From NCBI GenBank assembly GCA_022763185.1, contig JALEGL010000007.1, positions 1 through 54,290 of the forward strand: a stretch of DNA of 54,290 bases. Direction: 5' to 3'. Every line of letters starts with the position of its first letter. The stretch's first letter is position 1. The translations under genes and the position numbers were made by a program. Origin of the DNA: a bacterium. Lineage in GTDB: Bacteria; Bdellovibrionota_G; JALEGL01. The notes beneath the pieces are model-generated. The model did not search any database and had not been told where the DNA came from. It was given only the letters and a program-made list of their open reading frames with translations. This document shows, in pieces, positions 16,239 to 24,920 of the stretch.

Positions 16239-17699
16239 ATCACAATGATTTTTTTCAATGTTTTTTTAATTTTTGCGGCAGCCTATGTCCAGGCACAAAG
16301 CTTTATGCCGCAAGAAAAGCCATTGTTTAAGCAGTTCAGTTACAAAGTAAATGAACGAATCAGGGCCGTTGATGTTGTAAAGACACATAATAAAGATTTT
16401 ATTCTATTGCTGGTCCGTAAGGGACAGTATCCCAATTGGCATTACACGCTAAGATTGCTTAGCTTTGAGCAGCAGCAATGGATAAAGCATTATGAATATT
16501 CTATTGCAAAAGATATTTTACATTATTCCAGTGTGGCTTTGGCCAAAGGAGAAACAGGAATTGTTTTTTGGAATGATCAAAAGCTTGTTATGCACACCAG
16601 TAGGCAAGGCGCATGGCATGATCATCAGGTGATAGAGTGGAACAATGAAGGTGAAAAAGGCAGTGCGATCAGTCGTAGAAATGAGCCGGTGTATGTGTCT
16701 GTTCTGCATGATCAACAAAGTTTAGCTTTATTCATGGATCAAGAGCTTAAACGATTCAATATGGCGCAGGATCAAATAAAATTAGATCGGGTCTATAAGC
16801 CAAAACTACCCCTGTATGTTTCAAGCAGTGAGCATGCTTTGCCTTTGGAGTTTCAATTTTCTGCCAAACAGTCTGTGTACTACCCACAGCTTGTCAAAGG
16901 TCTGTATAAAAATAAAGAGGCCTTATTTTTTTCCTGGGTTGATCAAGTCGATGTTTTTTCCTGGGATGACGGCAAACATTTAAAGCATTTTAATTTTAAT
17001 CAACTCTCTGAACATGAGAGAGACTCAGGCCAAGCCATGAGTACGCTTAAAATACTTGATCTCAACGGAGATCAGCAGATGGATTTTATTCTAAATATTT
17101 CTTTAGGAAGCCCCACTCAAATGAAGTCCAGAAGCAGTGTCCATTATGGTCAAGCCAATGGAGAAGTGAACATGAAAGGCGTAAAATTTAATGCCGATGC
17201 AGACAGAGCTTCTGGCTTGATTGCCTATGATTTAAATAAAGATCAACAATATGAGTTTGTCAGTGCCTCAGGCCAGTTTAATGTCTGGAGTATTTTAAAG
17301 GCCTTAACCAAGCGGCAAGTGGACATAACGTTCTCCATTTATGATGGCAATGTTATGCAACAATTTGGGCCGGCCATCTCGCAAAAAAAGCTCACCTTTG
17401 GTTTTAATCTGAATGATCTCAACCTTGAAGGAATTTTGCCGGATATTGACCATGATTTTAATGCCGATGGACTCAACGATGTGTTTTATGCACAAAATAA
17501 TCGTAAACTCAGTGTGATTTTACAAAAACAAAACCAACCCAAACATTTTGCCAGTCAAGGAGTGGGTGACTATGAAGTGAATATTCCAAAACATTACCGT
17601 CTGGGTGATTTTAACGGTGATCAAAAAACCGACGTCATCTTGTTCAGCACCAAGCCTAAGAAAAATAAAGTCATCACCACATTGATCAATAAGCTTTAA
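16218..17699 (+). CDS. Secreted protein with FG-GAP/VCBS-like calcium-binding repeats
   Basis: Up to 493 residues; ATG 16245 (MIFFNVFLIFAAAYVQAQS) is the likely start of the signal peptide, with cleavage after VQA. At least four D-x-N/D-x-D/N-G-type loops typical of FG-GAP/VCBS repeats are seen: LDLNGDQQMDFIL, YDLNKDQQYEFV, DHDFNADGLNDVFY and GDFNGDQKTDVILF. Such repeats form beta-propellers that bind calcium and often lie on the cell surface or in the periplasm. The function is unknown. It diverges from deoC with essentially no spacer. Confidence 0.7.
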   Translation: MSHFRLQITMIFFNVFLIFAAAYVQAQSFMPQEKPLFKQFSYKVNERIRAVDVVKTHNKDFILLLVRKGQYPNWHYTLRLLSFEQQQWIKHYEYSIAKDILHYSSVALAKGETGIVFWNDQKLVMHTSRQGAWHDHQVIEWNNEGEKGSAISRRNEPVYVSVLHDQQSLALFMDQELKRFNMAQDQIKLDRVYKPKLPLYVSSSEHALPLEFQFSAKQSVYYPQLVKGLYKNKEALFFSWVDQVDVFSWDDGKHLKHFNFNQLSEHERDSGQAMSTLKILDLNGDQQMDFILNISLGSPTQMKSRSSVHYGQANGEVNMKGVKFNADADRASGLIAYDLNKDQQYEFVSASGQFNVWSILKALTKRQVDITFSIYDGNVMQQFGPAISQKKLTFGFNLNDLNLEGILPDIDHDFNADGLNDVFYAQNNRKLSVILQKQNQPKHFASQGVGDYEVNIPKHYRLGDFNGDQKTDVILFSTKPKKNKVITTLINKL

Positions 17700-17730
17700 G
17701 CTTTTTAAAGATCATGTTATAGGCCAGCTC

Positions 17731-17967
17731 ATGGTAAGCGTAGATCAAATCAAAAAAGTTTTAGAAGACAGTTTAACCAATGCTAAAGTTACTGTGCATG
17801 ACATGACTGGCACCAGTGATCATTTTCAAGTGCAAGTCGTGTCCAGTGACTTTGAGGGTAAAAACGCGGTTCAACGGCATAGAATGGTTTATGACTTATT
17901 TGGTACAGATGTGGGCAATGCCATTCATGCGCTTTCAATAAAGGCTTTAACGCCTGACGAAGTTTGA
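17731..17967 (+). CDS. bolA: BolA family protein
   Basis: A 78-residue protein with the BolA/IbaG pattern: IKKVLEDSLTNAKVTVHDM, then SDHFQVQVVSSDFEGKN, QRHRMVYDLFG (the conserved R-H-R-x-V/M-Y) and IHALSIKALTP. BolA-type proteins pair with monothiol glutaredoxins in Fe-S cluster handling; the H in the loop region is a likely ligand. The gene stands alone after the FG-GAP gene and convergent to the nucleotidyltransferase. Confidence 0.9.
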   Translation: MVSVDQIKKVLEDSLTNAKVTVHDMTGTSDHFQVQVVSSDFEGKNAVQRHRMVYDLFGTDVGNAIHALSIKALTPDEV

Positions 17968-18011
17968 GTCATTCAAACATCAATACCTTTTAAAACCGTT
18001 TAAATTAAATG

Positions 18012-18953
18012 TTAAATGCTGTCACCTTGAGCAATAACGCCACCTTTGATGACGTTTTTAGCGCCTACGCTGTTGTGGCCAGCTAATATTGTTCCTTTCA
18101 TGAGAACACAGCCGTCTTTTAAGGTGCAATGTGGGCCAATGAAAATCTCATTCATGTCTATATTTTGACCAAGCGTGCTGCTGGGATGAATCCAGCTGTT
18201 TCCTTGATGTTGATAATCCTTAAAATAGTCAGATAGCCATGGACTCTCTTCAATCAAACGCATGCATTGTATGTGGGCTGTTGAGTAATAACGCAGCTCT
18301 CCTACATCAATCCAATGGTCTTGTTCATTGACATGGGCATAGACCGGCAGTTTTTTTTCAATCAACCGTGAATAAACATCTCTATTGATGCAGAAAAATT
18401 CTTTGTCTTTGGGCATATGATCAAAAATTTTCTGATTAAAAATGTGAATGCCCGTAAAATGGCCATAAGAGCTGGTGGCCGGATTGTTTTGATGCGGGGT
18501 GATTTCCGTAAGTCTTTTAAACTGATTGTACCCCACTTTGCCATAAGCTTTTTTAGGCGGGGTTAACACCATGGTGGCCAAGGCCTGATTTTTTTTATGC
18601 TCATTGATGGCAGCATGCAGGTCTATGGTGCTGATAAAGTCACAGTTGATGACCATAAAATCAGCATCTTTTTCTATGAAAGAGGCCATGTTTGCAATAC
18701 CTCCGCCGGTGCCCAGGATGCTTTCTTCAAAAAAAAGCTCAATGGGCAGCTTTTTGTCCAGAATAAACTTTTTCAATACATTTTGGTGATAATGGGTATT
18801 CATGGCCAGCTGTTCAATACCAAAAAAATTGAGATAAAATTTTTGGAATTCCAGTAAGGTGCTATCAAAAAAAGGAACCAAGGGTTTGGGTAGCTTATCG
18901 GTTAAGGGTTTCATGCGGGTGGACAGCCCAGCTGCTAGAATAAAAGCTTTCAT
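18012..18953 (-). CDS. Sugar-phosphate nucleotidyltransferase (MurU/GMPP-like) with C-terminal hexapeptide-repeat region
   Basis: 313 residues from ATG 18953, which overlaps the kinase stop (ATGA) and begins the family N-terminus MKAFILAAGLSTRMKPLTDK then PKPLVPF. This is the G-x-G-T/S-R-M-x(n)-K-P nucleotide-binding loop of sugar nucleotidyltransferases; VINCDF holds the catalytic aspartate. The last ~60 residues (IFIGPHCTLKDGCVLMKGT ...) look like a left-handed beta-helix. Together with the upstream kinase it resembles the AmgK-MurU pair that recycles MurNAc into UDP-MurNAc, but MurU of Pseudomonas lacks the helix; another sugar pathway is possible. Confidence 0.8.
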   Translation of the reverse strand: MKAFILAAGLSTRMKPLTDKLPKPLVPFFDSTLLEFQKFYLNFFGIEQLAMNTHYHQNVLKKFILDKKLPIELFFEESILGTGGGIANMASFIEKDADFMVINCDFISTIDLHAAINEHKKNQALATMVLTPPKKAYGKVGYNQFKRLTEITPHQNNPATSSYGHFTGIHIFNQKIFDHMPKDKEFFCINRDVYSRLIEKKLPVYAHVNEQDHWIDVGELRYYSTAHIQCMRLIEESPWLSDYFKDYQHQGNSWIHPSSTLGQNIDMNEIFIGPHCTLKDGCVLMKGTILAGHNSVGAKNVIKGGVIAQGDSI

Positions 18954-20029
18954 GTTTGATACAGCTCTTTTCTTGCCAATAATTGTGCAATGGGTTCTTC
19001 TAATAAATTTTTTAGCTGTTTTAAATCTGAATACTGCTCTAAAGTGTCTTGAATGTAGTTCAAGCATAGAGGGATATCTTTGAGGTAATTGGGATTGCCT
19101 TTGACCTGGTCAATATAAAAAAACCGTCCTGCAGCTTTGAGGTTTCTATGAGTGGCTACCAAATCAAACTGGTATTGGAATTCATCGTATGAATCATTTT
19201 TACTTAGAATGCGGCGTTCAAGCGCGCATTGGTATGCGAATTCAAGTAAAGTATAACGGGTATCTTTTGGAATTTCAAAATAAGCATCTCTTAATAATGA
19301 TGCTATATCATAGGTCAATGGCGCCATAAGGGCGTCTTGAAAATCAATGATGGCAAACTGTTGCTCTTTGGGTAAATAAATTAAGTTACGCGCATGATAA
19401 TCTCTGTGGCAGAGATGCTGTGGGTAATGCGACAGTTCTTCAGAAAGCTGTTCAAAGGTTTTGATAAGTTCCTGACGATGTGTATTTGAAAGATTGAGAT
19501 GAACGTCTAAGGCGCACTCAACAAAGTGTTCAAATTCGCCCATCCACAACTTATGATCAAAAGATCTATTTTTAATGAAGGAGGTAGGGTTAAGTTGGTT
19601 GGTGGCTAAGACCAATTCTGAAAGTTGTTCTAAGGCTTTTTGATAATAAAAAGTTAACTTGCTTGGATCTTCTGCAATAAGGTTAAACAATAAATCATCT
19701 CCCAAATCTTCCAATAAGATTAACTTTGGGCAATCATGCTGAGCCAATATTTTTGGAACTCTCAGTCCTTGCTCAAACAAAAAATTTTGGACTGCAATAA
19801 ACTGTTCTGAGGGTGAAAGGTTTTGGCTTGCAGCTGTAATCTCACCTTGAATAGGTCCTTTTTCTTCGTAAATTAGCATTAGAATGCTTTGCAATTTATT
19901 TTCAAACTCTAATCTAAAGTACTTTCTGTTAGAGGCATCTCCAGCTAGCTGCAGTTTATCTGAGCAGGGACCAAATTGTTTTGAAAGAATGTCTACAGAA
20001 GCATTGAGGTCTTGCGCTATAGGGTTCAT
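18950..20029 (-). CDS. Aminoglycoside-phosphotransferase-fold sugar kinase (AmgK-like)
   Basis: A 359-residue APH-fold kinase. The catalytic loop CHRDYHARNLIYL, the metal-binding IIDFQDALMAPLTYDIASL and the hinge LILLEDLGDDL are those of the COG3178 group containing AmgK, which phosphorylates MurNAc/GlcNAc at the anomeric carbon. The next gene, overlapping by 4 bases, encodes the matching nucleotidyltransferase, so a two-step route from sugar to NDP-sugar is likely. Not an antibiotic resistance gene by context. Confidence 0.82.
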   Translation of the reverse strand: MNPIAQDLNASVDILSKQFGPCSDKLQLAGDASNRKYFRLEFENKLQSILMLIYEEKGPIQGEITAASQNLSPSEQFIAVQNFLFEQGLRVPKILAQHDCPKLILLEDLGDDLLFNLIAEDPSKLTFYYQKALEQLSELVLATNQLNPTSFIKNRSFDHKLWMGEFEHFVECALDVHLNLSNTHRQELIKTFEQLSEELSHYPQHLCHRDYHARNLIYLPKEQQFAIIDFQDALMAPLTYDIASLLRDAYFEIPKDTRYTLLEFAYQCALERRILSKNDSYDEFQYQFDLVATHRNLKAAGRFFYIDQVKGNPNYLKDIPLCLNYIQDTLEQYSDLKQLKNLLEEPIAQLLARKELYQT

Positions 20030-20080
20030 GCTGCCCTTGGTATCATAAAGTCTAAAGACTCAAAATGTTTTTAAGTTTTT

Positions 20081-20542
20081 TTAGGGAAAGCAACTGTTGA
20101 GTGCTAGGCCTTCAAAGGGACTCCAGTCTGAGTAGCCGGCAGTGTTTTCTGATCGAATTCTATATTCAACGTAAACAGAAGCGTTGGGTAAAGCATCAAA
20201 CAGGTAACGCATATCTGAGCTTTCAATCTCTTCTTCAGAGCTATTGTAGCTTAAGTTTGTAATTTGGGGATTAATATCAAACATATTATAGACATAGCGT
20301 TCAATGGTAAAGTTTTGTTCAGTAGTAGAGTTATCTCTCCAGCGTAACCTTACGATACAATCATCATCCGTTGAGAAGTCCCACAAACGAAGGCTTGAGG
20401 GCGCTTCGGGCACAGAAACAACGGGGTTATTCAGGATAAAAGATTCACCATTTGATGCAGTGGATTGACCGCACGATGAAGTAAATATTAAAGTTAACAA
20501 TAAACAGAGGGAAGTGATGTGATTTTTTATATTTGTATGCAT
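20081..20542 (-). CDS. Small lipoprotein with FN3-like domain (paralog 1)
   Basis: 153 residues from ATG 20542; the longer open frame upstream is unlikely since the lipoprotein signal starts here (MHTNIKNHITSLCLLLTLIFTSSCG, lipobox TSSC). The mature part contains NGESFILNN and a beta-rich segment (LRWRDNSTTEQNFTIERYV ... VEYRIRSENTAGYSDWSPF) with the fibronectin type III look. It shares NGE-x-F-x-LNN and the W-x-D-x ... IE pattern with the next lipoprotein upstream, so the two are duplicates. Function unknown; outer membrane or periplasmic. Confidence 0.65.
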   Translation of the reverse strand: MHTNIKNHITSLCLLLTLIFTSSCGQSTASNGESFILNNPVVSVPEAPSSLRLWDFSTDDDCIVRLRWRDNSTTEQNFTIERYVYNMFDINPQITNLSYNSSEEEIESSDMRYLFDALPNASVYVEYRIRSENTAGYSDWSPFEGLALNSCFP

Positions 20543-20585
20543 CCTACTTATGACGCATACAAGAAAAAATGCTTTTTGTAAAGAT

Positions 20586-21368
20586 TTAGCCGCAATTAAA
20601 GCCAGATAAATGTCGCCAAGTTGACCATTCAGAAACATTTTGAGGGTTTTCAGCACGCAAGCGATAGTCAACACCAATAATAAAATCGGGTAAGGTTTCG
20701 TAAATGATTCGCTCTCCGGTTTCCATGATGTCGGTGATTTCAGGGATGACGCTACTGCTACTCGATTGACTGGTGCCATCAGCAAAGTAAACCACCTTTT
20801 CTATACTGTAAGCCGTTTCATTTTGATCAGCATCCATCCACGCTAATTCTACCACACAGTGTGTACCATAGGAGTAATCTTCAAGATTTGTGATGATGGG
20901 CTTTGTTGGTGCTTGTGCAAAAGGATCAAACAGAAGCGTGTATTCTTGCGAATATATATTGTGTTCGCCTTGAACAACTTTAATGCGATAAGTGTACTGT
21001 GTGCCGTGGGCAAGATAGTGATTGCTTGAGCTTGGATAACTACTAGAAGGCGCATAAAAAAAATCTTGTTGTGGGCCATAATAGTAGGTTTTGACATCAA
21101 CAAAATCAGGAGTAGACGCAGTTTTTCTTTGAACAATAAGCATGTCTTTCTCGGGGTTGTTATCGGACCAGTATAAATTAATGCCATAAGACCACACAAA
21201 ACTGGTGTTTTGAACGTTAAACTGCGGTATGTTGAGTACTACGACAGATTGTTGGTTATTCAGAGTGAACTTTTCACCGTTGATGCTTTGGGTGTTGCCA
21301 CAGGCCATCAGAAGTGTGAGTAAGGCTAAAAATGCGTAGCGTTTAAATTGTCTATAAAAAAAATTCAT
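20586..21368 (-). CDS. Lipoprotein with FN3-like repeats (paralog 2)
   Basis: 260 residues from ATG 21368, chosen because GGGGAAAAC precedes it and the signal MNFFYRQFKRYAFLALL plus lipobox LMAC follow. The mature part has NGEKFTLNN and two beta-rich units: one ending YTYRIKVVQGEHN and one with VELAWMDADQNETAYSIEK ... VDYRLRAENPQNVSEW, like fibronectin type III domains. The second unit aligns with the single one of the shorter neighbour. Function not recognised; possibly surface exposed. Confidence 0.65.
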   Translation of the reverse strand: MNFFYRQFKRYAFLALLTLLMACGNTQSINGEKFTLNNQQSVVVLNIPQFNVQNTSFVWSYGINLYWSDNNPEKDMLIVQRKTASTPDFVDVKTYYYGPQQDFFYAPSSSYPSSSNHYLAHGTQYTYRIKVVQGEHNIYSQEYTLLFDPFAQAPTKPIITNLEDYSYGTHCVVELAWMDADQNETAYSIEKVVYFADGTSQSSSSSVIPEITDIMETGERIIYETLPDFIIGVDYRLRAENPQNVSEWSTWRHLSGFNCG

Positions 21369-21542
21369 GTTTTCCCCAATCATTAAATTTGCCCTCAGCA
21401 CATTGCATATTTATTGTATTGAAGTAAAGCTTAAAAATAAAAAGACGATAATATCAATTGGTTGAAAAGATGTTTTTTTACGCCTTGCATTATTTTGTAA
21501 GAACTTAAGGAATAAGTTGTAAGGCTTTGTTGATCTAGGGAA

Positions 21543-21776
21543 TTGCGTGAAGACAAAAACTTATTTTTTAAGCAATTTGAAAAATACACAATAAGGTCTG
21601 TGTTGATTTATTTGATATTGCTAAAACCAGATTTGACAATAGCCAGTAAACAATACTATACCCAAGCAAGATTTTGGAAATCAAATAAACTTATTGTTGG
21701 ATCTCAAGTGTGTATAACCAATACAATTGTGAAACTAAAGTCTGATATGATTTATAAAGGTAAACACTATGTTTGA
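21543..21776 (+). pseudogene. Doubtful 77-codon frame upstream of ffh; possible lipoprotein-gene remnant
   Basis: A TTG-initiated frame without a well-placed ribosome site that overlaps the ffh start by 8 bases. Its first part (NLFFKQFEKYTIRSVLIYL) recalls the signal region of the neighbouring lipoprotein (MNFFYRQFKRYAFLALL), so it could be a decayed third copy or chance. The rest has no recognisable features. Apart from this, bases 21369-21768 hold only the promoter region for ffh and the lipoprotein gene. Confidence 0.2.
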
Positions 21777-23112
21777 AAATTTACAGGAAAAACTGTCTTC
21801 TACACTCAAATCATTGCAAGGCAAAGGCAAGATTTCAGAAAGTAATATTACAGAGGCTTTAAAAGAGGTTCGTAAAAGCCTTTTGGAAGCCGATGTTCAG
21901 TATAATGTTGTACAATCCATCATTGACTCGGTTAAAAAAGAGGTTTTAGGTGAAAAAGTTCTTTTAGCCGTTGATCCAGGTCAACAGTTTATTAAAGCCG
22001 TTTATGATGAGCTGCGTAGAGTTTTGGGACAAGATACACCGGATTTCCCAAAATTTGGTAGTAGGCCGGTCAAAATATTGATGATGGGTTTACAAGGTAC
22101 TGGTAAAACCACCACTGTTGGTAAGCTGGGTCATTACATCAGAGATGATTTAAAATCAATTCCCTACATGATTCCAGCAGACACTTCTAGACCTGCAGCG
22201 ATTGATCAACTCAAAGCTATAGGCCAAGAACATGGTTTTCATGTTTATGATCATAATCAAAGCAATGCCGTAGATGTTTGCCATGACATGGTTAAAAAAA
22301 TCAAAGGAAAAGAAGTGCCTGGTCAATACTTTATTTTTGATACAGCAGGTCGCTTGGCAGTTGATGCAGACTTAATGGATGAGCTTAAGCAAATAAAAAA
22401 TATAGTTGAGCCGGATTTGGTTTTGTATGTCCTTGACGCTATGGCTGGACAATCTGCCTTAGAAACAGCACAAGAGTTTCAATCTCATGTGGGTTTTGAT
22501 GGCGTGATTATGTCTAAGTTGGACGGCGACTCAAGAGGTGGTGCGCTTATTTCTGTCAAACAATCTCTGGATGTGCCAGTTTATTTTTTGGGAACAGGAG
22601 AGAAAGTTGAAAATATAGAACGCATGCACCCCGACCGTATGGCCTCAAGAATTTTGGGCATGGGGGATATTGTGTCTTTGGTAGAAAAGGCGCAAAAGGT
22701 CATTGACGAAAAGCAAGCGCAGGCTATGGCCAAGAAAATGCGCAAAAATCAGTTCACCATTGAAGATTTTGCCGATCAAATGCGTAATTTACAAAAAATG
22801 GGCGGAATCGATGCGCTGATGGGCATGCTGCCTGGAGCGGCTCAAATCAAGAAAAATTTGCCCGTGGGTGTAGAAGAGAAACAAATGAAAACTATCACGG
22901 CCATGATTAACTCAATGACGCCTAAAGAACGCAGAAATCATCAGCTGATCGATGGGAGTAGACGCAAACGCATTGCCAATGGAAGTGGGACGTCTGTACA
23001 AGAAGTGAATCGCTTTTTAAAGCAATTTCTGCAGGCCCGTAAAATGATGAGTAAAATGGGCAAAATGGGGGCAAAAGGCATAGCCCGCTCCAATATGTTT
23101 GGGTCACGTTAA
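21769..23112 (+). CDS. ffh: Signal recognition particle protein Ffh
   Basis: A 447-residue SRP54 GTPase: N domain, G domain with GLQGTGKTTTVGKL (P loop), DTAGRL and SKLDGDSRGG, then the methionine-rich M domain (MGGIDALMGMLPG ... MTPKERRNHQLIDGSRRKRIA) that binds signal peptides and 4.5S RNA. Normal length. AAAGG lies 8 bases before the ATG. Opens the ribosomal/tRNA operon ffh-rpsP-khpA-rimM-trmD-rplS found in many bacteria. Confidence 0.97.
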   Translation: MFENLQEKLSSTLKSLQGKGKISESNITEALKEVRKSLLEADVQYNVVQSIIDSVKKEVLGEKVLLAVDPGQQFIKAVYDELRRVLGQDTPDFPKFGSRPVKILMMGLQGTGKTTTVGKLGHYIRDDLKSIPYMIPADTSRPAAIDQLKAIGQEHGFHVYDHNQSNAVDVCHDMVKKIKGKEVPGQYFIFDTAGRLAVDADLMDELKQIKNIVEPDLVLYVLDAMAGQSALETAQEFQSHVGFDGVIMSKLDGDSRGGALISVKQSLDVPVYFLGTGEKVENIERMHPDRMASRILGMGDIVSLVEKAQKVIDEKQAQAMAKKMRKNQFTIEDFADQMRNLQKMGGIDALMGMLPGAAQIKKNLPVGVEEKQMKTITAMINSMTPKERRNHQLIDGSRRKRIANGSGTSVQEVNRFLKQFLQARKMMSKMGKMGAKGIARSNMFGSR

Positions 23113-23179
23113 AAAAAGCGTAAAAATGATTGAAAAAAATTTTAGAAAAGGGTAAGAGGAAGCGCCTTAAGGAGAAATC

Positions 23180-23410
23180 ATGGTAAAAATTAGAATGAGC
23201 CGCTACGGCCGTAAAAAAAGTCCGTTTTATAGAATTGTTGCTGTTGATGAACGCAAGCGTCGTCAGAGTGATTACATTGAGCTATTGGGTTACTACAACC
23301 CACAAAGAAAAGAAGAGTTTAAAATTGACAAAGATAGAGTGAATTACTGGATCTCTCAAGGTGCTCAAACCTCTGAAACTGTTGCTAAACTTATCAAAAC
23401 AGCGAGCTAA
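23180..23410 (+). CDS. rpsP: 30S ribosomal protein bS16
   Basis: 76 residues starting VKIRMSRYGRKKSPFYRIV, with the conserved D-E-R-K-R and the closing IDKDRVNYWISQGAQ. bS16 binds 16S rRNA early in 30S assembly. Preceded by AAGGAG. Three bases separate it from khpA. Confidence 0.97.
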   Translation: MVKIRMSRYGRKKSPFYRIVAVDERKRRQSDYIELLGYYNPQRKEEFKIDKDRVNYWISQGAQTSETVAKLIKTAS

Positions 23411-23413
23411 ATT

Positions 23414-23647
23414 ATGTTAAAAGATCTTCTAACTGAAATGATATCCAATCTTGTTGATCATCCTGATGATGTCTCTATCAATGAGATCGCAGGCGAACAT
23501 ACCCATATTTTTGAGTTGCGCGTAAATAAAGAAGATCTAGGGAAAGTGATTGGCAAGCAGGGTAGAACAGCAAAAGCGATTCGTACCATTTTGAGCGCTG
23601 CCAGTGTTAAAGATAACAAGCGTGCCATGCTTGAAATTCTTGACTGA
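23414..23647 (+). CDS. khpA: KH-domain RNA-binding protein KhpA
   Basis: 77 residues, a single KH domain with the signature VIGKQGRTAKAIRTIL. In many bacteria this gene lies between rpsP and rimM, as here. KhpA binds RNA, in some species together with KhpB, and influences cell size. Starts 3 bases after the rpsP stop. Confidence 0.93.
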   Translation: MLKDLLTEMISNLVDHPDDVSINEIAGEHTHIFELRVNKEDLGKVIGKQGRTAKAIRTILSAASVKDNKRAMLEILD

Positions 23648-23666
23648 ACTCAAGAACTGTTGATCG

Positions 23667-24185
23667 GTGTCTTCTGCCGAAGAATATATTACGCTAGGAA
23701 AAGTAGGAAAAGCCAAGGGCCTTTTGGGCCATTTTTTTGTTCAGCTTTATCATGAAAGCTCGGAGTTTTTTTCTTATGCAGACTGCATCTATATAGGAGA
23801 AAACTTTAAGCCTTATTTCATTGTGTCCGCCAAATTTGAAAAAGATCGTTGGTTGGTTGCGGTTGAAGGTGTTGATGACCGATCTAAGGCGCAAGCCCTG
23901 GTCAATCAGACCATTTTTTATCCAAGAGAAGATTTGCCTGAAATTATGGATGATGAAGTTTATGTTCACGATTTAATTGGACTGCAAGCTGTAGATCAAG
24001 ACAAGAATGTTTTAGGAGTCGTTGAAGGTGTCATTGAAAGCAAAGCCCATGAAATTTTAAATATTAAAGAGATAAAAACCGGTAAAGAGTGGTTTTGTCC
24101 TTTTCATGAGCAGTATGTTGATAGCATTGACTTGGATAAAAGAGAGATTTGCTTAAAAAACTGGGAGGAATTGCATGCAATTTGA
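23667..24185 (+). CDS. rimM: Ribosome maturation factor RimM
   Basis: 172 residues with the N-terminal beta-barrel (ITLGKVGKAKGLLGHFFVQ) and the C-terminal PRC barrel (YVHDLIGLQAVDQDKNVLG). Needed for 30S head maturation together with bS19. GTG start. The next gene, trmD, begins before its end (11-base overlap), suggesting coupled translation. Confidence 0.95.
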   Translation: MSSAEEYITLGKVGKAKGLLGHFFVQLYHESSEFFSYADCIYIGENFKPYFIVSAKFEKDRWLVAVEGVDDRSKAQALVNQTIFYPREDLPEIMDDEVYVHDLIGLQAVDQDKNVLGVVEGVIESKAHEILNIKEIKTGKEWFCPFHEQYVDSIDLDKREICLKNWEELHAI

Positions 24186-24867
24186 CGTCATTACCCTGGT
24201 TCCAGAATATATTGAATCAATTCGTATAAATACTTTATGGCGGCGAGCAGAAGAAAAATCACTGCTAGCGCTTCAGTGTCATCAACTCAGAGATTATGGA
24301 CTTGGCCCACAAAAATTGGTTGACGATACCTTGTATGGTGGTGGTCCTGGAATGCTACTAAGGGTGGATGTTTTAGTTAAAGCTTTAGATAATATCCAAA
24401 AAAAACCTAAATCTAGGGTTTTACTGGCTTCACCTCAAGGTGAACGGTTAACACAAGCAAAAGCCCAGCAATTATGTCAGGACTATGAACAGCTGATTTT
24501 GGTATCCGGACGTTATGAAGGCGTTGATGAACGTTTTATAGATGGTTGGGTTGATGAATTGTTTTCTATTGGTGACTATATCCTACCCTCAGGGGATTTG
24601 CCTTGTATGGTGATGATGGAAAGTGTATCACGCTGTATCAAAGGTGTGGTCGGGGATCATAGAAATGTTGAAGAAGATAGTTTTAGCCAGCAACGGTTAA
24701 AATACCCCCAATATACCCGTCCAGAGGTTTTCTTGGAGCGAAGGGTTCCAGATATACTGCTTAGTGGCAATCACAAAAAAATAAGTGAGTGGCGAAAAGA
24801 CATGGCTAAAAAGAATACTTTGAAAAGACGACCAGATATGTTAGAAAACTCGACTACAAAAGAATAA
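24175..24867 (+). CDS. trmD: tRNA (guanine-N1)-methyltransferase
   Basis: 230 residues of the SPOUT class. The AdoMet knot region is present: VSGRYEGVDERFID and SIGDYILPSGDLPCMVMME. The N-terminus (FDVITLVPEYIESIRINTLWRRA) and LVDDTLYGGGPGM are standard. Makes m1G37 in tRNA species reading CUN, CCN and CGG, preventing +1 frameshifts. GGAGG is placed before its ATG inside rimM. Confidence 0.97.
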   Translation: MQFDVITLVPEYIESIRINTLWRRAEEKSLLALQCHQLRDYGLGPQKLVDDTLYGGGPGMLLRVDVLVKALDNIQKKPKSRVLLASPQGERLTQAKAQQLCQDYEQLILVSGRYEGVDERFIDGWVDELFSIGDYILPSGDLPCMVMMESVSRCIKGVVGDHRNVEEDSFSQQRLKYPQYTRPEVFLERRVPDILLSGNHKKISEWRKDMAKKNTLKRRPDMLENSTTKE

Positions 24868-24920
24868 AGGACTTGCTAAAATACATGAAACAGTCTATGT
24901 AGCAGCCGCAGGAGAGAAAA

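Noticed and set aside
17700-18011. Small hairpin GTTTGA/TCAAAC after bolA as terminator
   Set aside because: Only six base pairs and no clear T run.
18954-19067. Longer start of the nucleotidyltransferase at 19067
   Set aside because: The extra 38 residues are an out-of-frame reading of the kinase gene; ATG 18953 overlaps the kinase stop and begins the conserved nucleotide-binding motif.
18950-20029. Antibiotic resistance gene (aminoglycoside phosphotransferase fold)
   Set aside because: The motifs and the coupled nucleotidyltransferase point to sugar recycling rather than drug modification.
20543-20785. Longer start of the short lipoprotein at 20785
   Set aside because: The extension runs inside the neighbouring lipoprotein gene; the lipoprotein signal begins at 20542.
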